NCBI GenBank assembly: GCA_001801515.1 | Contig: MGXX01000079.1 | Coordinates: 1-13,009, forward strand | From: Gammaproteobacteria bacterium RIFCSPHIGHO2_12_FULL_38_11 | GTDB lineage: Bacteria; Pseudomonadota; Gammaproteobacteria; Coxiellales; Coxiellaceae | Direction of reading: 5' to 3' | Length of the DNA: 13,009 bases | Shown here: positions 7,054-12,954 of the stretch, in pieces | Layout: the number at the start of each line of letters is the position of its first letter | How positions within the stretch are numbered: the first letter of the stretch is position 1 | The notes under the pieces: generated by a model | Databases searched by the model: none | The model's input: only the letters and a program-made list of their open reading frames with translations | Told to the model about the DNA's origin: nothing | Translations under genes and position numbers: made by a program

Positions 7054-7518
7054 ATGCTGCCCCTGAAGAAACAAGCCGACTTTGTCATGCCTGATAAACG
7101 TGAAACGGATTTGGCGTCAGAATCCAGTCGTATCTTGGCATCATCAATGACGTCAAAAAAAAATGCGCCTGTGATGCATATTGCTGTCAACGGCAAGGAA
7201 AAAACAGTTATCGTTCCTTTGTCTGCATTTAAGCTATTGATTGATATATTAACGCAAATGGCTGAAGGCAATGCGGTGACGGTGACTGCCGTTAATGCTG
7301 AGCTTACAACACAAGAAGCAGCAGATTTGTTAAATGTGTCTCGCCCTTATTTGGTGGGTTTGCTTGATGATAAAAAAATTCCTTATCGAAAAGTGGGCAC
7401 TCGTCGTAAGGTATTAGCAAAAGATATTTTGGCCTATAAAAAAAATATTGACGAACAACGCATGAAAACCTTAGATGAACTTGCCAAAGAATCTCAAGAT
7501 TTAAATTTAGGGTATTGA
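7054..7518 (+). CDS. Excisionase-type HTH DNA-binding protein (probable antitoxin)
   Basis: Small DNA-binding protein paired with a PIN-domain protein. The C-terminal half carries an excisionase/MerR-like helix-turn-helix with wing: TTQEAADLLNVSRPYLVGLL followed by IPYRKVGTRRKVLAKDIL. The N-terminal half contains a predicted beta-rich stretch (MHIAVNGKEKTVIVPLSAF) and a helix. The frame is open from a GTG at 7048, but the ATG at 7054 has AGAGA at proper spacing (7 nt) and is preferred, giving 154 residues. The stop is 3 nt before the next start, so translation of the pair is probably coupled. The promoter has duplicated operators, which fits autoregulation. Antitoxin function is inferred from this context; the protein could instead be a regulator or excisionase of the adjacent integrase. 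Confidence 0.75.
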   Translation: MLPLKKQADFVMPDKRETDLASESSRILASSMTSKKNAPVMHIAVNGKEKTVIVPLSAFKLLIDILTQMAEGNAVTVTAVNAELTTQEAADLLNVSRPYLVGLLDDKKIPYRKVGTRRKVLAKDILAYKKNIDEQRMKTLDELAKESQDLNLGY

Positions 7519-7521
7519 ATA

Positions 7522-8091
7522 ATGTCTCAAATAATTGCCCTATACGATGCTTGTGTCTTGTATCCTGCGCCATTGCGTGATTTATTAATGCAATTGGCAG
7601 TGACAGATTTATTTCGTGCAAAATGGTCAAATCAAATTCATGATGAATGGATTAGAAATCTATTGAAAAATAGACCTGATTTGACACGTGAGAAATTAAT
7701 CAAAGTTCGTGATTTAATGAATGAAAACGTTCGCGATTGTCTGGTTGAAAAGTTTAAAAATATTTCCACTACGCTAAAATTGCCTGATAAAGATGATCAT
7801 CATGTTTTAGCCGCAGCAATAAAATGTTCAGCGTCGGTTATTGTTACATTCAACTTAAAAGATTTTCCAAAAAGTATTTTGCAAAAATATGACATTGAGC
7901 CACAACACCCCGATGATTTTATTATTGCACTGTTTGAGAGTAGGCCTGCGGTTATTTGCGCTTGCGCAAAAACTTGCCGTCAAAGACTTAAAAATCCGAC
8001 GTTTGATGTTGAAAGATATTTGGCTGTTTTAGAAAAGCAATCCCTGCCAAAGCTAGTTAGTAGATTGCGTGATTATGCTGAAATTATTTAA
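7522..8091 (+). CDS. PIN-domain protein (probable ribonuclease toxin)
   Basis: A 189-residue PIN-fold protein, expected to be a Mg2+-dependent RNase. The acidic residues fall where the fold needs them: D9 (ALYDACVLYP), E42 (HDEW), D89/D91/D92 (LPDKDDHHVLAAAI), and the VTFNLKDFP strand with N111 and D114. It extends beyond a minimal PIN domain with about 50 C-terminal residues containing a CACAKTC segment. It follows the HTH gene with a 3-nt gap in the same transcription unit, the usual order for an antitoxin-toxin pair, and may stabilise the integrative element. Its last 8 bp overlap the convergent integrase gene. No toxicity can be read from sequence; cellular RNA target unknown. Confidence 0.8.
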   Translation: MSQIIALYDACVLYPAPLRDLLMQLAVTDLFRAKWSNQIHDEWIRNLLKNRPDLTREKLIKVRDLMNENVRDCLVEKFKNISTTLKLPDKDDHHVLAAAIKCSASVIVTFNLKDFPKSILQKYDIEPQHPDDFIIALFESRPAVICACAKTCRQRLKNPTFDVERYLAVLEKQSLPKLVSRLRDYAEII

Positions 8092-9268
8092 AAAGACGAT
8101 TGGTTGATGTAGGTTGGTTATTCGCTGGCATATTTTGCTGTAGCTCATATTGTTTTTCAAGCTTATCCATCGCCGATTGAATATGATTTCCATTTTGATG
8201 ACTATACCGCACAACCATTTGCAGTGATTTATGACCAGAAATACGCTGCACTGTTGGTAAATCAACACCGGCTTGTACTAAGTGCGTAATAGCTGTGTGA
8301 CGCAAAGTATGTCGCACAATTTCTTTGGGATTCAATCCTGCTCGTGCCACAACACGTCGAAACGCTTTTTCAATGTTCATCACATGCGTTGAAGCAGATC
8401 TCTTCGAAGGAAATAACCATTGCTGATTTGATCCAATCATCTCAATGTGCGATTTTAAAAACTCACTCAATCGATTTGTTATTGGTTGTTCACGCGCACC
8501 GGACTTTGCTTGCGGAATAAAAATAACGCGTTTTTGCAAATCAATATTTTTTAATTCGATAGACAATATTTCCATGCGCCGCATCGATGTCTCAAGTCCA
8601 ATGATAATAAACGGATAAATATGAAAACTCTGATCTGTCTTTGCAGATTCCAACACGCTTCCAATTTGTTCTGCGGCTAAATACGTAATTCGCCCGCGGT
8701 CTTCCGTGAGTCGTTTAATTTGACACGCTTTAAATTCTATCCATTTCCATTCAACTGCCTTATTTAATAAATGAGATAAAGCAGCGAGCTCACGATTGAT
8801 AGTTCCATTTTTTGCTTGAAGTGCTCGATGTTTTTTATATCGCTCAATATCAAAAGTGCTAATTTGTGATAACGGCTTATCTTTAAAAAAGGGAACCAAG
8901 TGCAATTTTAATTGCTCTCGTTTTTTCAAAATATTTTTACCACCTTCTTCTTTTAATTTTTCAGGATATTTTTCTGCTGCCTCTTCAAATGACAGCGTTA
9001 ATTTTCTGCCTTTCGGTAAATTCAAACGATCATGCCTTGCATCGGTACGCAATTTCTCGACGAATTCTTCCGCTTGTTGACGGGTTACGCCTTCAGATTC
9101 TTTACCCAACACTCGATGAACACGTTTGCCATCCACCATAATATTAATTAAAAAGCGGCCATCACCATTTTTTAGACGCTCGAAAATAATGCCATGTTCT
9201 GAAATGGTTTGATTTTCAATAAGCGCGCGCATATTCGTGCGCGTTAATTTTTGGAATTTAATTGTCAT
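8084..9268 (-). CDS. Tyrosine recombinase / phage-type integrase
   Basis: Site-specific recombinase, probably integrating the element at the nearby tRNA. Numbered from the ATG at 9286, it has an N-terminal arm-binding region (about 30-100), a SAM-like core-binding domain (about 100-190) and a catalytic domain (about 200-370). All catalytic residues are present: R236 (SMRRMEI), K261, H326 and R329 (HTLRHT), H352 (GHKS) and the nucleophile Y361 (VVRYSH). Two starts are possible. The one at 9268 (MTIKFQKL) has AAGG 9 nt upstream and overlaps the stop of the preceding coding remnant, so I prefer it (394 residues); the ATG at 9286 gives 400. The gene reads toward the tRNA and ends convergently with the PIN gene, with an 8-bp overlap. 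It looks intact. Confidence 0.93.
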   Translation of the reverse strand: MTIKFQKLTRTNMRALIENQTISEHGIIFERLKNGDGRFLINIMVDGKRVHRVLGKESEGVTRQQAEEFVEKLRTDARHDRLNLPKGRKLTLSFEEAAEKYPEKLKEEGGKNILKKREQLKLHLVPFFKDKPLSQISTFDIERYKKHRALQAKNGTINRELAALSHLLNKAVEWKWIEFKACQIKRLTEDRGRITYLAAEQIGSVLESAKTDQSFHIYPFIIIGLETSMRRMEILSIELKNIDLQKRVIFIPQAKSGAREQPITNRLSEFLKSHIEMIGSNQQWLFPSKRSASTHVMNIEKAFRRVVARAGLNPKEIVRHTLRHTAITHLVQAGVDLPTVQRISGHKSLQMVVRYSHQNGNHIQSAMDKLEKQYELQQNMPANNQPTSTNRLFK

Positions 9269-9428
9269 GCGATTTAGCCTTGGCATAGCGAATAAAATAA
9301 TCTAAACAAGTATCCATATTGTTTCTTTCAAATGCCGTGAATTTTTTTTCAGTTGCAGTGCTTTGGTACTTGCTCAAAGAATCTATTGCCTCAGAAACGA
9401 TTTCATCGGGTTGACAAGTGTAACCACG
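9258..9428 (-). pseudogene. 3' remnant of a small gene upstream of the integrase
   Basis: Reading leftward from 9428 is an open frame of about 56 codons with natural protein composition (DEIVSEAIDSLSKYQ ... CLDYFIRYAKAKSHDN) that ends at 9258, overlapping the integrase start by 11 bp. It has no start codon in a sensible place: the frame is closed by TAG at 9429-9431, within the presumed left end of the transposon. An internal Met exists (RNNMDTCLDY) but would leave only a 19-residue peptide. I read it as the 3' part of a gene that was translationally coupled to the integrase, cut by the transposon. The matching 5' part may be at 12907-12954. No family recognised. Confidence 0.5.
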
Positions 9429-9456
9429 CTATTTGATGGTCGATTAATCACAATAA
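9421..9456 (+). repeat. Left-end motif pair of the transposon
   Basis: TAACCACGCTAT (9421-9432) and TAATCACAATAA (9445-9456) are two related 12-mers, 24 bp apart. They match the right-end motifs in inverted orientation (9 of 12 bases for the outer one). Multiple end copies are usual for transposase-binding sites in Tn7/Mu-type elements. Confidence 0.5.
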
Positions 9457-9484
9457 TTAATGGTTACTTAAATTCTATTTTCAT

Positions 9485-9512
9485 AAAAAAAACGCAACAT
9501 TTCTGCTGCGTT
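9485..9512 (-). terminator. Strong intrinsic terminator of the transposon operon
   Basis: On the minus strand, AACGCAGCA pairs with TGTTGCGTT (9 bp with one G-T wobble; plus-strand coordinates 9504-9512 and 9491-9499) around a GAAA tetraloop, followed by a run of T's (9485-9490). It lies 28 bp after the last gene and would stop operon transcription before the integrase. Confidence 0.9.
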
Positions 9513-9539
9513 ATTATCATGATCCGTTATTTAATTTGA

Positions 9540-9770
9540 TTAAAATGGGATTTCGTCATCAAAACCACGCTGATCACCAGATGCCTCGTTAATATGCTCA
9601 TTAGAACTATGTGCGTAGTGGAGATTATTATATTTTCGATAATATCTTTCCATTTGCGTATAATAGTTGGCTTCAAAAGTATCTGCTAAACGTTGCAAAA
9701 ATCCAAATACTTTTACTGCTGTTTCATCGTCTAAGTTCGGGGCTTCTATAACCAGCATAGGATTATCCAC
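9540..9770 (-). CDS. 76-residue transposon protein with an SSB-like C-terminal tip
   Basis: Last gene of the transposon operon. The core (NPMLVIEAPNLDDETAVKVF and on to about residue 50) is predicted helical and rich in aromatic residues (ANYYTQMERYYRKYNN). A polar linker follows, then the last residues GFDDEIPF. The SSB C-terminal tip (DDDIPF in E. coli) binds many host genome-maintenance enzymes; the match here is nearly exact, is preceded by a flexible linker, and sits at the extreme C-terminus as in SSB. There is no OB-fold signature, so this is not SSB itself. I choose the GTG at 9770, which has GGAGG 5 nt upstream and overlaps the ATPase stop by 8 bp; an ATG at 9782 and a TTG at 9785 are alternatives. 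Inferred role: linking the transposition complex to host replication or repair. Confidence 0.75.
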   Translation of the reverse strand: MDNPMLVIEAPNLDDETAVKVFGFLQRLADTFEANYYTQMERYYRKYNNLHYAHSSNEHINEASGDQRGFDDEIPF

Positions 9771-10623
9771 GCGCACCTCCATCAACGATCTGTTTTTGTT
9801 TTCGAGAGGGTGCTTTTATTTGAAAGCATTCAAGAAATAACTTTTCATCCAGCTGTGTTTTTTCCTGTTGCGTTGCTGTTGCAAGTAATTCTCCTGCCAT
9901 TGTGCACATAGCACGATAATTTCCCATTGAATGATCACATAATGTTTGCATCAGTTCCTGCGTCATCAACCGCGCATTTCCGGCGGATGTTAATAAATAT
10001 TGCAAGCTTTGCATTAATTGTGAAGCATCAGCATACTCGATATTAAAGCGTACACGAATACGGCTACCCAGTGGCAATAACTCATCACGACTTAATTTTT
10101 CATTTAGCCGTTTATCGCCAGCCAATATAACGGAAAGCAATATTTGTGAATCAAATTGGCTGCTCGTTAATAAGCGCAATTCATTTAATACACACACCGG
10201 CATTTCTTGCGCTTCATCAATAAACAAAACCGGATGCAGCAACGTGCTTTGCATGTGTTGTAACCATCGCTCACGTAAATTTTTAAAACATTGCCAACGA
10301 TTATGTGGAAAAAGTGCAACACCAAAAATATCTCCTAATTCACGATAAAAATCAGATAATCTTGCAGATGCGTGCGTGAGAATACCCACTTGCACATCCC
10401 GAATATGACTCAATCTTTCAGATAACAATCGCAGTGCAACACTTTTTCCTGTGCCTGGGTCACCCGATAATAAAGCAAATCCACCCTCCTTGATTAAATT
10501 ATTTTCGATGCGCCAACAAAAATTTTCTAATTTGGGATAAATGTGCAAGGAGTCGGTTGGAACGTCTGGCATAAACGGATTATATTTTAAGCCATAAAGC
10601 GCTAATAATTTTTTATTCATCAT
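9763..10623 (-). CDS. TniB/ExeA-like AAA+ ATPase (transposition target-selection protein)
   Basis: ATP-dependent partner of the transposase, expected to bind target DNA and activate strand transfer like MuB, TnsC or TniB. From the ATG at 10623 (286 residues): the N-terminal YGLKYNPFMPDVP segment is typical of ExeA-like ATPases; Walker A GDPGTGKS is at about 54-61; Walker B LFIDEAQE has D136/E137; a sensor-like ILAGD is at about 167-171; and a basic LGSRIRVRF segment at about 185-193 sits where the arginine finger is expected. An upstream in-frame ATG at 10686 would add 21 basic residues inside the transposase gene. The 10623 start has AGAGG 6 nt upstream and overlaps the transposase stop by 11 bp, so it is much better and implies coupled translation. 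Confidence 0.88.
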   Translation of the reverse strand: MMNKKLLALYGLKYNPFMPDVPTDSLHIYPKLENFCWRIENNLIKEGGFALLSGDPGTGKSVALRLLSERLSHIRDVQVGILTHASARLSDFYRELGDIFGVALFPHNRWQCFKNLRERWLQHMQSTLLHPVLFIDEAQEMPVCVLNELRLLTSSQFDSQILLSVILAGDKRLNEKLSRDELLPLGSRIRVRFNIEYADASQLMQSLQYLLTSAGNARLMTQELMQTLCDHSMGNYRAMCTMAGELLATATQQEKTQLDEKLFLECFQIKAPSRKQKQIVDGGARG

Positions 10624-12106
10624 TGTTTTCCTCTTTTTTCTCTTCGTTTTTAGGTAAATAAGCCGGTGGCAAACCAGTTGCTGCATATTGCGCCATTAAA
10701 TCTTTCAGTAATGGTGCGATACCAGAAGACTCTTTTATTCTTTCTAATGATTTATCAGCATGCAGATTTTCATTGCGTGATAATTGACGTCGCAATCCAT
10801 TTGCGTTGGCTGATTTATCTTGTGGATATACCGTATCAATGCAGTGATTGGTGTGTGGATCAATGATCTGTACGTGGCTTAAATCCCACCTGGCATATCG
10901 CACATGCAGCACATTCATGTGACGATAGTGATTGGGTACTTCAAAGCGTGCGCCATTAATTGTGAAGGTACCATCTGATCGACGCTGTTTCCTTTTTCCT
11001 TCTTCACAAAAGGATTGATTTAAAACAAGGGTGTTTGGGCATGCTCGTCCAACATTTTTAGCATTTAAATATCGATCTAATGGCGTTGCATTTATTTCAG
11101 AATGGAATTTACGGTGATATTCAAATTCGATCCATGCGATTAGCGTTTCATTCATCAATGGCAACGTTAATTCATTTTCCCCTTCAAGCATCGCCATTAA
11201 ACGACCTTCCACCTGTGCCCAAAATACTTCTTGTTTGGCATTTTGATAAGGGCTATAAGGCAATGTGGGTTGATGTAATATGCCAAGACGTTCTAACCCC
11301 TGCGTGAATTCAGCAGACATCATTGCAGATCCATTGTCTGACATCAGTGCACGCGGCAATCCCCGTTTCTGTAGTGCTTGTTTAAAGCCATGTACCAGCA
11401 CTTCAGCTGTTTCATGCAAATACCACTGCGCATGACAAATTAAACGTGAGTGATCATCTAATATCGCGAGCAGTAATGGTTTGTACCACTTTCCATCTTT
11501 ACCAATAATTTTTCGTGAGCCATGATGAAAATCCAAATGCCACAAACCATGCACATGATCTACTTCGAAACTGCGTATTTCGCGATTCTCTAATTTTTCC
11601 TGTGCGATTAATGCACCTTCCGTAAATCGCCGTTTGACTATACGGCGTTTGTGTAACCCCTGCGCTTTCATGTGTCGATGCAATGTGCTGTATGACGGAA
11701 CAGCGCCTAATTCAGGTGTATTCTTCACAATGGCGCGTAAATTATCCAGGTGTAACTGACAACTCCAGCTAGGATGATCACGATATTGATTTTGCAAAAT
11801 GATTTTTAATTGCGTATTTAATTTTCGTGATACTGATGCGTCAGTTCGCCGTTTTGTGCGCAGCACACCCACTGGATCTGCATCACGTTTTGCACGATAA
11901 AACCAGCGCTCAAGTGTTGATACAGAAAATTTCAACGGTAATCCTGTCATTGGATTTTTCCATGTCTTTTCTGACAGTGCTGTTAATGCAGATTTTAATT
12001 CACCACTGTCAGGCGGTGCTGATAATAGCGGGCCAATAATACCAAAACGAAATCGCGCCCATAGCGCTTGTCGTGACACAGCATCAATTTTATTTTCTTT
12101 GTCCAT
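10613..12106 (-). CDS. TniA/MuA-like DD35E transposase (rve integrase catalytic core)
   Basis: Catalyses DNA cleavage and strand transfer of the element. 497 residues. The N-terminal part (about 50-160) has several helix-turn-helix-like segments (VSTLERWFYRAKRDAD; PSYSTLHRHMKAQGLHKRR) for end binding. The RNase H-fold core begins near 183. Catalytic residues are D192 (WHLDFHHG), D257 (LMSDNGSAM) and E293 (YQNAKQE), with exactly 35 residues between the last two. The C-terminal beta-rich domain at about 370-425 (DGTFTINGARFEVPNHY) matches the Mu-transposase C-terminal barrel. The tail is strongly acidic and lysine-rich (KNEEKKEENNDE). The start at 12106 has only a weak AGG 12 nt upstream. It is second in the operon, 95 bp after the zinc-ribbon gene, and overlaps the ATPase gene. 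Confidence 0.92.
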   Translation of the reverse strand: MDKENKIDAVSRQALWARFRFGIIGPLLSAPPDSGELKSALTALSEKTWKNPMTGLPLKFSVSTLERWFYRAKRDADPVGVLRTKRRTDASVSRKLNTQLKIILQNQYRDHPSWSCQLHLDNLRAIVKNTPELGAVPSYSTLHRHMKAQGLHKRRIVKRRFTEGALIAQEKLENREIRSFEVDHVHGLWHLDFHHGSRKIIGKDGKWYKPLLLAILDDHSRLICHAQWYLHETAEVLVHGFKQALQKRGLPRALMSDNGSAMMSAEFTQGLERLGILHQPTLPYSPYQNAKQEVFWAQVEGRLMAMLEGENELTLPLMNETLIAWIEFEYHRKFHSEINATPLDRYLNAKNVGRACPNTLVLNQSFCEEGKRKQRRSDGTFTINGARFEVPNHYRHMNVLHVRYARWDLSHVQIIDPHTNHCIDTVYPQDKSANANGLRRQLSRNENLHADKSLERIKESSGIAPLLKDLMAQYAATGLPPAYLPKNEEKKEENNDE

Positions 12107-12201
12107 CTGTATTCAAACCTAAGCTATTTTTTAAGGATTTGAAGACTACCTGTGATGGCTATGTGATTAAAGTGTCAAACTCTGCGTATTTTTTTCTCCC
12201 G
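12107..12201 (-). promoter_or_regulatory. Spacer with TTGACA and a copy of the end motif
   Basis: The 95-bp gap between the first and second transposon genes contains, on the minus strand, TTTGACACTTTAATCACAT, ending at 12161. TTGACA is a consensus -35 hexamer, but no good -10 lies 16-18 bp further. TTTAATCACAT (12171-12161) is identical to the inner right-end motif. It could be a secondary promoter or an operator bound by an element-encoded protein. Confidence 0.35.
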
Positions 12202-12774
12202 TTAAACAGCGCGCAAAACGCCACCGGTGAGTGGCGATAAAAACTGCAGCAAAAGTTGTATTTTGTCTTCTAAATTTCCGAGAAATAAATCAAACAACAC
12301 GCGTGCAATATTTTGAGTTGTGGTTTCATCAATTGGCGCAATACCTTTTGCCTGCTGCCAAAATTTTGTTGTCATAAATGTTTCACGCCACCAGCGTCGC
12401 CATCGTTTCCATGTGATTTCCGAAACAGTAATACCAAAATGTTTTTTTATTTGCAAAAGACGGCGCTCATTGATTCCACATTGAAGTATGCAGATTAAAA
12501 TGAATATTGGTGCAGGAAACCAGCGACGACCAAAGAATCGAACAGATGGTGATGTTGTACGCTTACGACAAATGCTACAGCATAAGCTTAAACGTGAATC
12601 ATAATGCTCACGAAATTCAGCAGGCATACCAGCAGGACTACGAGGATAATTTGCTCGATGCAGTTTATTTTTACAGAATGGACATCCTTTCTGTTTTGCT
12701 TGATCCATCAAATCTCGATCAATGACGTTTAAGACAGAATGAAAAATTGCATTAAATAAAAAATTATGTGACAT
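12202..12774 (-). CDS. Zinc-ribbon / HTH-like accessory protein of the transposon
   Basis: First gene of the operon; 190 residues. It has a four-cysteine zinc ribbon, C31-x2-C34 and C66-x2-C69, with an extra C65. From about 101 to 130 there is a helix-turn-helix-like region (INERRLLQIKKHFGITVSEI) followed by a Trp/Arg-rich stretch (TWKRWRRWWRETF). The layout resembles zinc-ribbon DNA-binding regions of some transposases, but it has no DDE residues, so I infer a DNA-binding accessory role: end or target recognition, or regulation. It is not recognisable as TniQ, TnsA or TnsD. The start is supported by AAAGAGG 6 nt before the ATG. That Shine-Dalgarno is buried in a leader hairpin, so translation is probably regulated. 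Confidence 0.75.
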   Translation of the reverse strand: MSHNFLFNAIFHSVLNVIDRDLMDQAKQKGCPFCKNKLHRANYPRSPAGMPAEFREHYDSRLSLCCSICRKRTTSPSVRFFGRRWFPAPIFILICILQCGINERRLLQIKKHFGITVSEITWKRWRRWWRETFMTTKFWQQAKGIAPIDETTTQNIARVLFDLFLGNLEDKIQLLLQFLSPLTGGVLRAV

Positions 12775-12780
12775 TGTTCA

Positions 12781-12806
12781 CCTCTTTAGCTTCGTAACCA
12801 AAGAGG
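12781..12806 (-). promoter_or_regulatory. Leader hairpin masking the Shine-Dalgarno of the first transposon gene
   Basis: In the minus-strand message, CCTCTTT (12806-12800) pairs perfectly with AAAGAGG (12787-12781) around a 12-nt loop. AAAGAGG is the Shine-Dalgarno of the gene starting at 12774, so the hairpin occludes ribosome access. IS10-type elements use similar structures to silence transposase read-through from outside. Confidence 0.65.
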
Positions 12807-12845
12807 AACCCATCATTGAACTTTAATCAAGTTCTTTGATGGGTT
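12807..12845. terminator. Stem-loop with T-rich flank; intrinsic terminator on the plus strand or 5' leader hairpin
   Basis: AACCCATCA (12807-12815) pairs with TGATGGGTT (12837-12845). An inner stem GAACT (12818-12822)/AGTTC (12830-12834) follows after two T-T mismatches. On the plus strand it is followed by TTATTATA, like an intrinsic terminator. On the minus strand it forms the very 5' end of the leader from the predicted promoter. It could block antisense transcription or protect the leader. Confidence 0.6.
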
Positions 12846-12847
12846 TT

Positions 12848-12880
12848 ATTATATGTCCATCACATAATGTGATTAAATTT
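12848..12880 (-). promoter_or_regulatory. Promoter of the transposon operon with an internal palindrome
   Basis: On the minus strand a consensus TATAAT lies at 12853-12848, placing the start near 12841, at the base of the leader hairpin. The -35 is weak (TTTAAT/TTAATC, spacing 17-18). Between the two hexamers is a 15-bp palindrome, ATCACAT-A-ATGTGAT (12859-12873), which overlaps an end-motif copy. Repressor or transposase binding here would block the promoter. Confidence 0.55.
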
Positions 12881-12909
12881 GAGGGGTAAACTGTTAGATA
12901 ATGTGATTA
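12864..12909 (-). repeat. Right-end motif pair of the transposon
   Basis: ATAATGTGATTA is present at 12864-12875 and 12898-12909 (plus strand), a perfect 12-bp direct repeat 34 bp apart. Read inward on the minus strand it gives TAATCACATTAT, the counterpart of the left-end motifs. The inner copy lies in the promoter. Confidence 0.6.
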
Positions 12910-12954
12910 GGCTGAGCCGTTCAGCCAAAGCAAAAAATCACGCTCAGGAAACAT
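12907..12954 (-). pseudogene. Possible 5' remnant of the gene split by the transposon
   Basis: A short frame starting with ATG at 12954 reads MFPERDFLLWLNGSA and stops at TAA inside the outer right-end motif. Its start resembles small phage-type proteins with an M-x-PE-x-F-xx-WL-x-G opening (from memory, unverified). Removing the transposon would join ...WLNG in frame to the GYTCQPDEI... remnant left of it. A 6-bp inverted repeat, GGCTGA/TCAGCC (12910-12926), lies at the junction. The evidence is short, so this is tentative. Confidence 0.35.

Larger units (their letters stand above)
9421..12909. mobile_element. TniA/TniB-type transposon, about 3.5 kb
   Basis: Four leftward genes lie between related end sequences: zinc-ribbon protein, DD35E transposase, AAA+ ATPase and a 76-residue protein. 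This architecture is that of Mu/Tn7/Tn5053-like elements, where an rve-fold transposase works with an ATPase that selects targets. Limits are approximate, set by the outermost end motifs: TAACCACGCTAT (9421-9432) on the left and the inverted equivalent of TAATCACATTAT (12898-12909) on the right. I could not find a clear target-site duplication or a matching 5'-TG at both ends, so the exact tips may lie some bases outside. No TniQ- or TnsD-like gene, resolvase or cargo gene is visible; it appears to be a minimal element. Confidence 0.75.

Noticed and set aside
10624..10686. Upstream start of the AAA+ ATPase at 10686
   Set aside because: It adds 21 basic residues read from within the transposase gene and lacks a ribosome site; the ATG at 10623 has AGAGG at 6 nt.
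9421..12909. Tn7 or CRISPR-associated transposon
   Set aside because: No TnsA, TnsD or TniQ gene, no cas genes and no CRISPR repeats are visible, and the first gene's cysteine pattern and size do not identify it as TniQ.
9400..12930. Target-site duplication flanking the transposon
   Set aside because: Comparing the bases just outside both end motifs gave no shared 4- or 5-mer at a consistent position, so I do not claim one.
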